DNA of 64,000 nt from Paraburkholderia phytofirmans PsJN (GTDB lineage Bacteria; Pseudomonadota; Gammaproteobacteria; Burkholderiales; Burkholderiaceae). Position 1 is the first letter of the stretch. Each line of letters begins with the position of its first letter. The stretch covers positions 2,046,001-2,110,000 of the forward strand of contig NC_010681.1 in the NCBI RefSeq assembly GCF_000020125.1, in the 5' to 3' direction. The position numbers and the translations under genes were made by a program. Shown here one piece after another: positions 37,078 to 45,981 of the stretch. The notes below the pieces were generated by a model. That model saw only the letters and a list, made by a program, of their open reading frames with translations, made no database searches and was not told where the DNA came from.

Positions 37078-37251
37078 CCTCGCATCGCACCGTGCAATCC
37101 CGCGGCGCTCAGTTCATACTGGCGCATCGAACGACGCCCCGCAGCCGCTGCGCGCGCCGACCGTCGCATCCGCCTCTTCGCGGCGCGCCACGTCCGGCAC
37201 CTGAACGCACACCGGCATCCATGACGACGCGCACCACTACGGAGACAACGC
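37078..37251. other. Spacer between the repeat array and the P450 gene
   Basis: The remaining 174 bp open with one more partial repeat start (CTCGCATCGCACC) and then show no gene. No clear promoter could be picked for the P450. GGAG lies 9 bp before its ATG. Confidence 0.4.
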
Positions 37252-38505
37252 ATGCCCCCGGCGACCGCCAGCGACGCATCCACTCTTGCGCGCGACTTCG
37301 ATCTGCGCCACCTCGATCCCGCTTTCCATGCCGATCCCTATCCGGTCTATCACGCATTGCGCGCTTACGAGCCGGTCAAGCGCATGCCGGACGGCTCACT
37401 TTTTCTGACACGGTTTCGCGACGTGCAGGCGGTGTATCGCGACGCGAAAACCTTCAGTTCCGACAAGACCGTCGAATTCAAGCCGAAATACGGCGACTCG
37501 CCGCTCTACGCCCATCACACCACGAGCCTGGTGTTCAACGACCCGCCGCGCCACACGCGCGTGCGCAAACTGATCGCCGGGGCGCTGACGGCGCGCGCCA
37601 TCGCGGCGATGGAGCCGGGCCTGGTGCGCCTCGTCGACGGCTTGCTCGATGCTGCCGCCGAGCGTGGCCGAATCGATCTGATCGGCGAGTTCGCGTCGGC
37701 GATTCCGGTTGAGATTATCGGCAATCTGCTGGATGTGCCGCACGCGGAGCGCGAGCCGTTGCGCGACTGGTCGCTCGCGATTCTCGGCGCGCTCGAACCG
37801 TCGCTGACCGAGGCGCAGTTCGAACGCGGCAATCGCGCGGTGGACGAATTCGTCGGCTATCTGCGCGATCTGGTCGCACGGCGCCGGCGCGCACCGGGCG
37901 ACCCGCAGCATGACGTGCTGACGCGTCTGATTCAGGGCGAGGAGGGCGGCGAGCAATTGTCGGAAGCGGAGTTGCTGCAGAACTGCATTTTCATTCTGAA
38001 CGCGGGCCACGAGACGACCACGAATCTGATCGGCAACGGCCTCGTCACGTTGACGCAATGGCCGGAGCAGCGCGCGGCGTTGCTGCACGAGCCGTCGCTG
38101 ATCGAATCGGCGGTGGAGGAATGTCTGCGCTTCGAGAGTTCGAACCAGCTCGGCAACCGCATGGCGACCGTCGGCACGGAAATCGGCGGCGTCGCGGTCG
38201 CGCGCGGCACGCCGGTCACGCTATGCATCGGCGCGGCGAATCGCGACCCGGAACAGTTCGCGGAGCCGGACCGCTTCGACATTCGCCGCGATCCGAACCG
38301 GCATCTTGCGTTCGGCTTCGGCATTCACCAGTGCGCCGGCTTGTCGCTCGCCCGGCTCGAGGCGCGTATCGCGATCGGCCGCTTCGTGCAGCGCTTTCCC
38401 CGTTATCGCCTCGACGGCGAGCCGACGCGCGGCGGACGCGTCCGCTTTCGCGGCTTTGCCGAGGTGCCGCTGGAACTCGAACCGGTCGCGAGCCGTACGG
38501 CGTAG
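37252..38505 (+). CDS. Cytochrome P450
   Basis: A 417-residue soluble bacterial P450 without a membrane anchor. The I-helix oxygen-activation motif is LNAGHETTTNLIG, the K-helix ExxR is EECLRFES, and the heme loop is FGFGIHQCAGLSLARLEA with cysteine ligand Cys361. NDPPRHTRVRKLIAGALT is the C-helix heme-contact region. The K-helix reads ECLRF rather than the more frequent ETLRY. The redox partner is not encoded next to it. The substrate cannot be deduced; the neighbouring ku-ligD genes do not suggest one. The repeat array lies directly upstream. Confidence 0.93.
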   Translation: MPPATASDASTLARDFDLRHLDPAFHADPYPVYHALRAYEPVKRMPDGSLFLTRFRDVQAVYRDAKTFSSDKTVEFKPKYGDSPLYAHHTTSLVFNDPPRHTRVRKLIAGALTARAIAAMEPGLVRLVDGLLDAAAERGRIDLIGEFASAIPVEIIGNLLDVPHAEREPLRDWSLAILGALEPSLTEAQFERGNRAVDEFVGYLRDLVARRRRAPGDPQHDVLTRLIQGEEGGEQLSEAELLQNCIFILNAGHETTTNLIGNGLVTLTQWPEQRAALLHEPSLIESAVEECLRFESSNQLGNRMATVGTEIGGVAVARGTPVTLCIGAANRDPEQFAEPDRFDIRRDPNRHLAFGFGIHQCAGLSLARLEARIAIGRFVQRFPRYRLDGEPTRGGRVRFRGFAEVPLELEPVASRTA

Positions 38506-38637
38506 CTTTTGCCGTGCTGACGCAAGACTTACAGCCTGTGTCGGCGCCCGTCGCACCGCGACGCGCGCCGACACTGCCCGCAAGGCCGTGGCACGCTTGC
38601 TGCTTCGTGTCAGGTCTTAGGCCCAGGGGAGCGCACG

Positions 38638-39639
38638 ATGCCACACATGATCTGGAAAGGCGCAATCAGCTTCGGCCTCGTCCACGTGCCGGTGCAGTTA
38701 TATCCGGCGACGCAGTCCGAAAAAGTCGGCTTCAATCTGCTGGATAAGCGCTCGATCGATCCGATCGGCTACAAGCAGATCAACAAGCGCACCGGCAAGG
38801 ATGTGACGCGCGATAACATCGTGCGCGGCTTCGAGTACGAGAAGGACAAGTACGTCGTGCTCTCCGACGACGAGATTCGCTCGGCGAACCCCGAGTCGAC
38901 GCAAACGGTCGATATTCTGGCGTTCGTCGACGCCCCGGATATCTCGTTTCTCTACCTCGACACACCGTATTTCCTCACGCCCGACCGCAAAGGCGAAAAG
39001 GTCTACGCGCTGCTGCGCGAAGCCATGAAGGCGTCCGGCAAGATTGGCGTGGCGAGCGTGGTGCTGCACAACAAGCAGCATCTGGCGGCGCTGATTCCGG
39101 TGGGTCCGGTGTTGGCCTTGAATACGCTGCGCTGGGCCGCGGAGGTGCGCGATTTCGACGAATTCAAGCTGCCGGCCGACGGTGTGAAGGCCGCGGGCGT
39201 GTCCGCACGCGAACTCGACATGGCGAAGAAGCTGATCGACGACATGAGCGACAAGTGGGATCCGTCGCAGTATCACGACACCTTCCGCGACGACATCATG
39301 GCGCTGGTGGATCGCAAGATTCGCGCGGGCAAGACCGAGGAAATCACCGAAGTCGAAGCGCCGCACGAGTCGCGTCAATCCGCCGATATTCTCGATCTAT
39401 CCGATCTGCTCAAACGCAGCTTGGGACGCGGCAAGGGGAAACCGGCGGCGGGCGGCCGCAAGCGCACCGCGGACGACGACAGCGACGAGGCCGACGCGGA
39501 TGCCGAAACCGAAACGCCGGCGCGCAAGAAACCGCGCACGACTCGCACGGCGAGTAAGACAACAACGCGCGGCGGCGGCCGTGCGACCGCCAAGACCGCG
39601 TCCGCGCCGGCGGCCCGCAAACGTCGCGCGGCGGCCTGA
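38638..39639 (+). CDS. ku: Non-homologous end-joining protein Ku
   Basis: A 333-residue bacterial Ku that forms a homodimeric ring on double-strand break ends and recruits LigD. The Ku core begins MIWKGAISFGLVHVPVQLYPA and includes YKQINKRTGKDVTRDNIVRGFEYEKDKYV and the bridge region up to about residue 255 (YHDTFRDDIMALVDRKI). The last 70 residues are Lys/Arg-rich and low complexity (RKKPRTTRTASKTTTRGGG, ending RKRRAAA). Basic tails of this kind bind DNA in other bacterial Ku proteins. The stop is 43 bp before ligD, so the two probably share a transcript. Confidence 0.96.
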   Translation: MPHMIWKGAISFGLVHVPVQLYPATQSEKVGFNLLDKRSIDPIGYKQINKRTGKDVTRDNIVRGFEYEKDKYVVLSDDEIRSANPESTQTVDILAFVDAPDISFLYLDTPYFLTPDRKGEKVYALLREAMKASGKIGVASVVLHNKQHLAALIPVGPVLALNTLRWAAEVRDFDEFKLPADGVKAAGVSARELDMAKKLIDDMSDKWDPSQYHDTFRDDIMALVDRKIRAGKTEEITEVEAPHESRQSADILDLSDLLKRSLGRGKGKPAAGGRKRTADDDSDEADADAETETPARKKPRTTRTASKTTTRGGGRATAKTASAPAARKRRAAA

Positions 39640-39682
39640 TCTTCGGCATCGCGCCTGAGCCACTCACGACGACGTCATCGCC

Positions 39683-42505
39683 ATGAACGACCGACTCGAT
39701 CTCTACAACCGCAAGCGCCGCTTCGACGACACGCCGGAGCCGGCGGGCACGCGCGCCAGGCGCAAACCAGCCGGCCGGAAAACGACCCGCCAGGCAGCCG
39801 GCGAGGCGCTCTCATACGTGATCCAGGAACACGACGCCCGGCGCTTGCACTACGACTTCCGGCTGGAACTGAACGGCACACTCCTGTCGTGGGCGGTGCC
39901 CAAAGGGCCGAGCCTCGATCCCTCGGTGAAAAGGCTGGCAGTGCATGTCGAGGATCATCCGGTCGAATACGGTTCGTTCGAAGGGGAAATCCCGCCCGGC
40001 AACTACGGTGCGGGCAGCGTGATCGTGTGGGATCGCGGCACCTGGGAACCGGTTGGCGGCGCGGCGGAGGCGGCGCGTTCCTACGCGGCCGGCAAACTCA
40101 AGTTCCATTTGCACGGCGAAAAGCTGCACGGCGGCTGGACACTGGTGCGCAGCCATATGCGCGGCAGCGGCGACAAGGAGCAGTGGCTGCTGATCAAGGA
40201 ACGCGACGACGAAGCGCGCGATGAGAGCGACTACGACATTCTGAAGAAGCGCCCGGGCAGCGTGCTCAGCGGCAGCGCCTCGGTGGCTAAAGGCGAAAAA
40301 ACGACGACAGCGGCATCTAAGACCGCGCGCAAAACCGCGGCCTCTGATGCGAAGTCCACCGCAAAACGAGGCGGCAAAAGCAGCGCGAAAGCCGCTTCAT
40401 CCACCCGCGCGGATCCCAGACGACCGGATATCGTGGCGACGCGCAACACGCAGTCGCTACGCGAACTCGCCGCCACGCCCTCGATCGAGGGCGCGGTGAA
40501 AGCTCGCTTGCCCACGACCTTCAAACCGCAACTGGCGACGCTCGTCGACGCCGCGCCGCCCGGCGACGAATGGTCGTACGAAATCAAGTTCGACGGTTAC
40601 CGCGTGCTGGCCCGAATCGATCGGGACGCGAAGGGGAGCGCCGTCAAAGTATTCACCCGCGCCGGCAACGACTGGACCGCGAAATTCAGCAAACAGGTCA
40701 AGGCGTTCGAACAGCTCGGAATCGAAAGCGCGTGGCTCGACGGCGAAGCCGTGGTGCTGGACCCGAACGGCGTGCCGAATTTTCAGGCGCTGCAGAACGC
40801 TTTCGATGCGAACCGGCCGCAAGACATCATCGTCTACCTGTTCGATATACCGTTCCTGAACGGCTACGACCTGCGCGGCGTGCCGCTCGAACAGCGTCGC
40901 GCGATTCTGCACGCTCTGATGGAAGACGTCGACGATAGCGTGCTGCGTTTCTCGAACAATTTCGACTTCAGCGCGGAAGACCTGCTCAGAAGCGCGTGCG
41001 ACATGGCGCTGGAAGGCATCATCGGCAAGCGGCGCGATAGCGGCTATCTGTCGGGCCGTTCGTCGACGTGGATCAAGTTGAAATGCCGCCGGCGTCAGGA
41101 GTTCGTGATAGGCGGCTATTCGGAACCGTCCGGAAGTCGTGCGGCATTCGGCGCGCTGCTGCTCGGCGTCTACGACAGCAAAGGCAATTTGAATTACGCG
41201 GGGCGCGTCGGCACCGGCTTCGACGCGGCGTTGCTGCGCTCGGTCAAGAAAGAACTCGACGCGCACGCGACCAAGCGCATGCCGTTTGCGGCCGTGCCGC
41301 GCGAGCGCAGCCGCACGCCGGTGCATTGGGTCGAACCGGTGCTCGTAGCCGAATGCAATTTCGCGGAATGGACGAGTGACGGCATCGTGCGTCAGGCGTC
41401 GTTCGTGAGTTTGCGCAATGACAAGCCGGCGCGCCAGATCGTCAAGGAAACACCTCGCCAGGGAGCCGACGTGCAACAGCAAACCGATTCCATCTCCGAC
41501 GACGCGCCGAAGAAACGCGCGGCGCGGAAAACTTCTGGTAGTAACGTGGCCGCAGCCGGAAAAACCACAGCCGCCAAACCCAAAACCGCAAAATCACCCA
41601 CCACCGCACCGCCCGCCGAAGTCGCCGGCGTGCGCATCTCGCATCCCGATCGCGTCATCGACAAAAGCAGCGGTGCGCGCAAGATCGATCTCGTGCAGTA
41701 CTACGAGTCGGTGGCCGAATGGATGCTGCCACATCTGAAAGACCGTCCGGTGTCGCTGGTGCGTGCGCCCGAGGACATCGGCGGCGAGCTGTTTTTTCAG
41801 AAGCACAGCCAGAAGCTGTCGATTCCAAATGTCACGCAGCATCCGGGCCTCGATCCCGGTCATCCGCCACTGATCACCGTCGATACCATCAAGGCGCTGG
41901 TCGGCGCGGCGCAAATGGGCACCGTCGAATTTCACACGTGGAATGCGGTCGCATCGAATATCGAAAAACCGGACCGCGCAGTCTTCGACCTAGACCCCGA
42001 TGCAGCGCTAGGTTGGGAACGCATGATCGAAGCCGCGCAACTGACGCGTTCGCTGCTCGAGGAACTCGGCCTCACATCGTTCTGCAAGACGAGCGGCGGC
42101 AAGGGCTTGCATGTGGTCGTGCCGCTCGCGAAACAGGCCGGCTGGGACGAAGTAAAGGACTTTTCGCAAGCCGTCGCGCAGCATATGGCTGCGACGCTGC
42201 CCAAGTACTTCAGCGCGAAGATGGGCGCGCAGAACCGCAAGCAGAAAATCTTCGTCGACTATCTGCGCAACAACCGCGGCTCCAGCACAGTCGCCGCATT
42301 TTCGGCGCGGGCGCGTCCGGGCCTCGGTGTATCGGTTCCGCTTGCGTGGGACGAAGTCGCCGGCACCACGGGCGGCGATCAATGGACCATCGAGAATCTG
42401 CACGAGCGCCTCGCCGAACTCAAAAGCGACCCGTGGGCGGACTATGCAAAGACGCGTCAGCGCATCACCGCGGCCATGAAAAAACGTCTGAATGACGCGC
42501 AATAA
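39683..42505 (+). CDS. ligD: DNA ligase D (PE-ligase-polymerase)
   Basis: A 940-residue multifunctional end-joining enzyme. Domain order is phosphoesterase, ligase, polymerase, as in Pseudomonas. The 3'-phosphoesterase has His50, His56, Asp58 and Arg60 (HDARRLHYDFRLE) and a further His92. A Lys/Ala/Ser-rich linker follows at about 205-255. The ATP-dependent ligase carries the adenylated Lys302 in EIKFDGYRVL and EGIIGKRRDSGY. A second basic linker at about 595-640 leads to the primase-polymerase (VRISHPDRVIDKSSGARK). This has catalytic AVFDLDPD and SGGKGLHVVVPL. With Ku it can process and seal breaks without homology. All three active sites look intact. Confidence 0.97.
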   Translation: MNDRLDLYNRKRRFDDTPEPAGTRARRKPAGRKTTRQAAGEALSYVIQEHDARRLHYDFRLELNGTLLSWAVPKGPSLDPSVKRLAVHVEDHPVEYGSFEGEIPPGNYGAGSVIVWDRGTWEPVGGAAEAARSYAAGKLKFHLHGEKLHGGWTLVRSHMRGSGDKEQWLLIKERDDEARDESDYDILKKRPGSVLSGSASVAKGEKTTTAASKTARKTAASDAKSTAKRGGKSSAKAASSTRADPRRPDIVATRNTQSLRELAATPSIEGAVKARLPTTFKPQLATLVDAAPPGDEWSYEIKFDGYRVLARIDRDAKGSAVKVFTRAGNDWTAKFSKQVKAFEQLGIESAWLDGEAVVLDPNGVPNFQALQNAFDANRPQDIIVYLFDIPFLNGYDLRGVPLEQRRAILHALMEDVDDSVLRFSNNFDFSAEDLLRSACDMALEGIIGKRRDSGYLSGRSSTWIKLKCRRRQEFVIGGYSEPSGSRAAFGALLLGVYDSKGNLNYAGRVGTGFDAALLRSVKKELDAHATKRMPFAAVPRERSRTPVHWVEPVLVAECNFAEWTSDGIVRQASFVSLRNDKPARQIVKETPRQGADVQQQTDSISDDAPKKRAARKTSGSNVAAAGKTTAAKPKTAKSPTTAPPAEVAGVRISHPDRVIDKSSGARKIDLVQYYESVAEWMLPHLKDRPVSLVRAPEDIGGELFFQKHSQKLSIPNVTQHPGLDPGHPPLITVDTIKALVGAAQMGTVEFHTWNAVASNIEKPDRAVFDLDPDAALGWERMIEAAQLTRSLLEELGLTSFCKTSGGKGLHVVVPLAKQAGWDEVKDFSQAVAQHMAATLPKYFSAKMGAQNRKQKIFVDYLRNNRGSSTVAAFSARARPGLGVSVPLAWDEVAGTTGGDQWTIENLHERLAELKSDPWADYAKTRQRITAAMKKRLNDAQ

Positions 42506-42545
42506 GCGTGGACGGACCCGATTCAGAACCACAAGGAGCTACACC

Positions 42546-42851
42546 ATGAAGACCTCACCGCAATCCTCCGACGGCGACAAGCAGGCGGACCCGCATGCCA
42601 GGAAGCAGCCCAAATCGATGCAGGAAGCAGCCTCGCCTTTGCCGCACGAAGCCGACCAGAATCCGGAATCGCAACACGAGGATGGCCCGCGCCATGTCGG
42701 CAAGCAGGCGCATCGCGACCTCGAACGCGGGTTAAAGGACACCGACCGCCGCGGCGGCGACGAGTATCAGCAGAACACGCAGAACGATGCACACACCGAC
42801 GTCAACTCCGATGACAAGGGAGCCGGCGGCGCACGCGGCAACAAGCACTGA
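42546..42851 (+). CDS. Small hydrophilic protein downstream of ligD
   Basis: A 101-residue product very rich in Asp, Gln, His, Lys and Asn with almost no hydrophobic residues, probably intrinsically disordered. It starts MKTSPQSSDGDKQADPHARK and ends DDKGAGGARGNKH. AAGGAG at 42533-42538 is 7 nt upstream of the ATG, supporting translation from 42546 rather than the longer in-frame reading from 42492, which overlaps ligD. It lies 40 bp after ligD on the same strand and may be co-transcribed. The composition recalls stress-related hydrophilic proteins, but no family is recognised. Confidence 0.65.
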   Translation: MKTSPQSSDGDKQADPHARKQPKSMQEAASPLPHEADQNPESQHEDGPRHVGKQAHRDLERGLKDTDRRGGDEYQQNTQNDAHTDVNSDDKGAGGARGNKH

Positions 42852-42890
42852 CGATGCCTCGATCCGGGCGCCGCAACCGGCGCATCGGTC

Positions 42891-43847
42891 TCAAACCGGC
42901 TCTCTGTCCCAGTAAGGCGGATCGCCGAAATGCGTCGCCAGGAATTCGATGAAGGCGAGCGTCTTCGGCGGCACGAACGAACGGCTTGGATACACGGCCC
43001 AGATCGCCACGCTTTCGGCGAGCGGATAGCTGTCCAGCACGCCGACCAGTTCGCCGCTGCGCAAATAAGGCGCGACGTCCCACGTCGATTTGAGCGCGAT
43101 GCCGAACCCGGCCAGCAGGGCGTCGCGGATCACTTCGCCGTTGTCCGTGACGAGGCGCCCGCTCACGCGCACCGCGAGTGGTCCGGCAGGCGTCACGAAG
43201 GCCCAGTCGCGCTGGTCCGACAGAATCATGCATTCGTGTTGCGCGAGGTCCGAAGGATGATGCGGCGTACCGCGCGCGGCGAGGTAAGCGGGCGCCGCGC
43301 ACAGCACTCGCCGATTCACCGCGAGGCGCCGCGCCACCAGTGACGAATCCTTCAGCACACCGACGCGGATCGCGACATCGATACCCGCGTCGACGAGATC
43401 GACCACCTGATCGGTGAGGCGTAAATCGACGCTCACGCCGGGATAGCGGCGCAGAAATTCGCTGATCACCGGCGACACGTGCTGCCGTCCGAACGAAGAC
43501 GGCATCGAGACTCGTAAGCGGCCCTGCGGCTCGGCCTGCGCCCGGCCCACCGACGCGCGCGCGGCGGCGGCCGCATCGAGCAGGGCTTCGGCGCGCGTCA
43601 TGAAGACTTCACCGTCCTGCGTGAGGCTGATGCGGCGGGTGGTCCGGTGCAGCAGGCGCGCGCCGAGCAGCTTTTCTAGTTGGGCGATGCGGGAACTGGC
43701 CACCGCCGCGGACAAACCGAATTCGCGGCCGGCCGCCGATACGTTGGCGAGCAGCGCGGCGCGCACGAACAGGGCGACGTCGAGCAGATCGAGCCGCTCC
43801 CGTTCACCGGGCGGCACGCGTTCGGGCGAGATAACAGGCAGGTTCAT
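42891..43847 (-). CDS. LysR-family transcriptional regulator
   Basis: A 318-residue regulator with the usual N-terminal helix-turn-helix (LLDVALFVRAALLANVSAAGREFGLSAAVASSRIAQLEKLLGARLLHRTT) and a periplasmic-binding-like effector domain (RLRVSMPSSFGRQHVSPVISEFLRRYPGVSVDLRLTDQVVDLVDAG). It belongs to the CrgA/DmlR-like group by its GIDVAIRVG segment. The ATG at 43847 is preferred over the TTG at 43862. It diverges from an oxidoreductase gene at 44010; two inverted repeats in between are probable binding sites, so that gene is its likely target. Confidence 0.92.
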   Translation of the reverse strand: MNLPVISPERVPPGERERLDLLDVALFVRAALLANVSAAGREFGLSAAVASSRIAQLEKLLGARLLHRTTRRISLTQDGEVFMTRAEALLDAAAAARASVGRAQAEPQGRLRVSMPSSFGRQHVSPVISEFLRRYPGVSVDLRLTDQVVDLVDAGIDVAIRVGVLKDSSLVARRLAVNRRVLCAAPAYLAARGTPHHPSDLAQHECMILSDQRDWAFVTPAGPLAVRVSGRLVTDNGEVIRDALLAGFGIALKSTWDVAPYLRSGELVGVLDSYPLAESVAIWAVYPSRSFVPPKTLAFIEFLATHFGDPPYWDREPV

Positions 43848-43851
43848 TCTT

Positions 43852-43875
43852 CTGAAATTCAAAAAGATGTTTCAG
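43852..43875. promoter_or_regulatory. Candidate LysR binding site 1
   Basis: CTGAAA-N12-TTTCAG is a perfect interrupted dyad just upstream of the LysR start, the usual position for an autoregulatory site. Confidence 0.5.
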
Positions 43876-43978
43876 CCATTATGACGGTTTTAAAAGAATA
43901 AGAACCGCCCTAGGATGACACTCATGGAATCGCCGATACGCAGCCGGCACCACAGCCCGGCCGCAAAATCGCGATCTT

Positions 43979-43994
43979 TTCAAACTGATTTGAA
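43979..43994. promoter_or_regulatory. Inverted repeat before the oxidoreductase start
   Basis: TTCAAA-CTGA-TTTGAA is a perfect dyad ending 15 bp before the ATG at 44010 and just before its ribosome site AGGAG. It may be an operator or an mRNA leader hairpin. Confidence 0.5.
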
Positions 43995-44009
43995 CCAACA
44001 GGAGCCTGT

Positions 44010-45032
44010 ATGAAAGCCGTCGGCCTCTATCGCTATTTGCCGATCGATCAAGCGGAAGCTCTGGTCGATGTCGAGATCCCGAAACCGGAAGCCACCGGTC
44101 GCGATCTGCTGGTTAAAGTCGAGGCGATCTCCGTCAATCCGGTCGACACCAAAGTGCGCGCACCGAAAGACAAGCTCGAAGAGACGCCGCGCATCCTCGG
44201 CTGGGATGCGGCGGGTACCGTGGCCGCGGTCGGCCCGGACGTCACGCTGTTCAAGGTCGGCGATCCGGTGTTCTATGCGGGCAGCATCACACGGCCGGGC
44301 GCCAACAGCGAGTTCCATCTGGTCGATGAGCGGATTGTCGGGCACAAGCCGGCGTCGCTCGATTTCACCCACGCGGCCGCGCTGCCGCTAACCGCGATCA
44401 CCGCTTGGGAAGCGTTGTTTGACCGCTTGGGCGTGTCGCCGCAAGGCGCCGACGAAGGCCGCAGCGTGCTGATTTTCGGCGGCGCGGGCGGCGTCGGCTC
44501 GATCGGCATCCAACTGGCGAAGCAGCTCGCCAGGCTGAAGGTGATCGCAACCGCGTCGCGGCCCGAATCGGCGAAATGGGCCACGGAACTGGGCGCGGAT
44601 CACATCGTCGATCACTTCGGCGACGTGCCCGCGCAATTGAAGCAACTCGGCATCGACCAGGTCGATTACGTGCTGATGTTCAACGACACCGACAAGAACT
44701 TCTCGGCCGCCGCCGAGGTCGTCAAGCCGCAGGGCGGCATCTGCACGATCGTGGAAAACAGCGCGCCGGTGCCGGTTGAACTGCTCAAGGCAAAAAGCGC
44801 CGCGTTTCACTGGGAGTTCATGTTCACGCGTTCGATGTTCGGCACGCCGGACATGATCGAGCAGCACAAGCTGTTGACGGAAGTCGCGCGTCTCGTCGAT
44901 GCGGGCACGCTGTGCACGACCGTCGGCCAGAACCTCGGCGCGATCAACGCCGCTAATCTGCGCCGCGCACATCAGCTTCTCGAAGAAGGGCGCGCGATCG
45001 GCAAACTGGTGCTGACAGGTTTCAAGGCGTAA
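44010..45032 (+). CDS. Zinc-type alcohol dehydrogenase/quinone oxidoreductase family protein
   Basis: A 340-residue medium-chain dehydrogenase/reductase. MKAVGLYRYLPIDQAEALVDVEIPKP and LVKVEAISVNPVDTKVRAPK are typical of the YhfP/quinone-reductase-like branch. The catalytic-zinc cysteine of classical alcohol dehydrogenases is replaced by Asn-Pro-Val-Asp, so it is probably zinc-independent. The NADPH loop is LIFGGAGGVGSIGIQLAKQL near residue 155. It is divergently transcribed from the LysR gene and is probably controlled by it, suggesting induction by an aldehyde, enone or quinone. The exact substrate is unknown. Confidence 0.88.
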   Translation: MKAVGLYRYLPIDQAEALVDVEIPKPEATGRDLLVKVEAISVNPVDTKVRAPKDKLEETPRILGWDAAGTVAAVGPDVTLFKVGDPVFYAGSITRPGANSEFHLVDERIVGHKPASLDFTHAAALPLTAITAWEALFDRLGVSPQGADEGRSVLIFGGAGGVGSIGIQLAKQLARLKVIATASRPESAKWATELGADHIVDHFGDVPAQLKQLGIDQVDYVLMFNDTDKNFSAAAEVVKPQGGICTIVENSAPVPVELLKAKSAAFHWEFMFTRSMFGTPDMIEQHKLLTEVARLVDAGTLCTTVGQNLGAINAANLRRAHQLLEEGRAIGKLVLTGFKA

Positions 45033-45385
45033 ATAGCGTTTCACCTGAAACGGGTTGCAACGGAACACGGCCGGCGTCGCAGCAATGCGCGCCGGCCGTG
45101 TTCATTTGATGCACATCAAACTGTGCTATCCGATGCGTCGATATGCAGCAGGGCGGTGCGGCGCGCGCTTTCAACCGCCAGTCGCGACACGCGCAGAAAA
45201 CGCATCGCCGCAAGCGGGTTAACACCCGATTCGCAGGCAGCGCGCGCAGCGTCGCTTGGCGTTAGACTGGCAGGGCATCATGCTAAAACAGTTGCGTGTC
45301 TCGCGGGCCGGCATCATTGAGCCAGTCAGTGCGCGGGCAGTAGCGCTGAAGCGGGCGCGCAGCGGCACAACAACGAGGTGACAGT
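45033..45385. other. Intergenic region between the oxidoreductase and a secreted protein gene
   Basis: About 350 bp. A GC-rich hairpin occupies 45064-45102. A 53-codon minus-strand open frame (45116-45277) has plausible codon usage near its end (MRFLRVSRLAVESARRTAL) but no start with a ribosome site, so it is left unannotated. The rest is featureless apart from the AACGAGGTGAC ribosome site of the next gene. Confidence 0.45.
45064..45102 (+). terminator. GC-rich hairpin after the oxidoreductase gene
   Basis: AACACGGCCGGCG pairs with CGCCGGCCGTGTT across a loop of about 13 nt, and CATTTG follows. It lies 31 bp after the stop. The T-tract is weak. Confidence 0.55.
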
Positions 45386-45943
45386 ATGAGCTTCAGACTC
45401 TCCGCCGTTTCAGTTGTCGCTTCTCTCGCATGCGCGCTTGCGCCCGGCATGCTCGTGCCGTTGGCTCACGCGGCTACGCCGATCACGGTCACGTCCCAAT
45501 CCGCCCTCGACGGCCCGATCCGCTATACGGTGCGCGTCACGTCGAAACAGTTCGGCAACTCGCAGGAAACCCGCACGATCCGCTCCGGCGAATCGGACGA
45601 CTTCACGTGGAAGACGGTGCCGCCTGGCGGCCCGGTTCCCGCGACGGATGCGTGCCCGAACTATGCGTCGCTGCCGACCGACACTAACGGCGCGATGATC
45701 CGGCAAACGCAGATCCGTTTCGCGCCGGTGGTCGCCGGCGACGGCACGGCGACCGTGCAGTTGAGCTTCCAGGCGCAGACGCCGAAGGGCGTGAAGACCG
45801 TCACGACCGGCGGCAAAACGCTCAAGTGTCCGAACGACGTGAGCGTCAGTCAGATCGTGCGCTTCACGATGCCGGTCAACGGCAGCACGAAAACGCTCAC
45901 GCTCAGCGACGGCACGGAAGTCGCGATCAGCGCGAAGCGTTGA
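45386..45943 (+). CDS. Secreted protein of unknown function
   Basis: A 185-residue protein. The N-terminus MSFRLSAVSVVASLACALAP forms a signal peptide with a likely AHA cleavage site near residue 29, so it is exported. The mature part is rich in Thr, Val and Ser and looks like an all-beta domain: TVTSQSALDGPIRYTVRV and TVQLSFQAQTPKGVKTVTT. Two cysteines (TDACPNY and LKCPNDV) could form a disulfide. No named family was recognised with certainty. It is transcribed toward, and ends 38 bp from, the convergent fetB gene. AGGTGAC lies before the ATG. Confidence 0.7.
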   Translation: MSFRLSAVSVVASLACALAPGMLVPLAHAATPITVTSQSALDGPIRYTVRVTSKQFGNSQETRTIRSGESDDFTWKTVPPGGPVPATDACPNYASLPTDTNGAMIRQTQIRFAPVVAGDGTATVQLSFQAQTPKGVKTVTTGGKTLKCPNDVSVSQIVRFTMPVNGSTKTLTLSDGTEVAISAKR

Positions 45944-45981
45944 GTCCGGCGACTGATGGGAGCACGGCGGCGCAGCGCGGC

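Noticed and set aside
36173..37090. A 305-residue minus-strand open reading through the repeat array and serB
   Set aside because: It overlaps serB in another frame, is rich in Arg, Ala and Cys, and owes its openness to GC-rich repeats whose 50-bp period does not keep frame.
38638..42505. Ku-LigD as a novel system
   Set aside because: Domain order and motifs match known bacterial non-homologous end joining.
45116..45277. Minus-strand 53-codon frame ending in MRFLRVSRLAVESARRTAL...
   Set aside because: Protein-like composition, but no start codon with a ribosome site; possibly a remnant, too weak to list as a gene.
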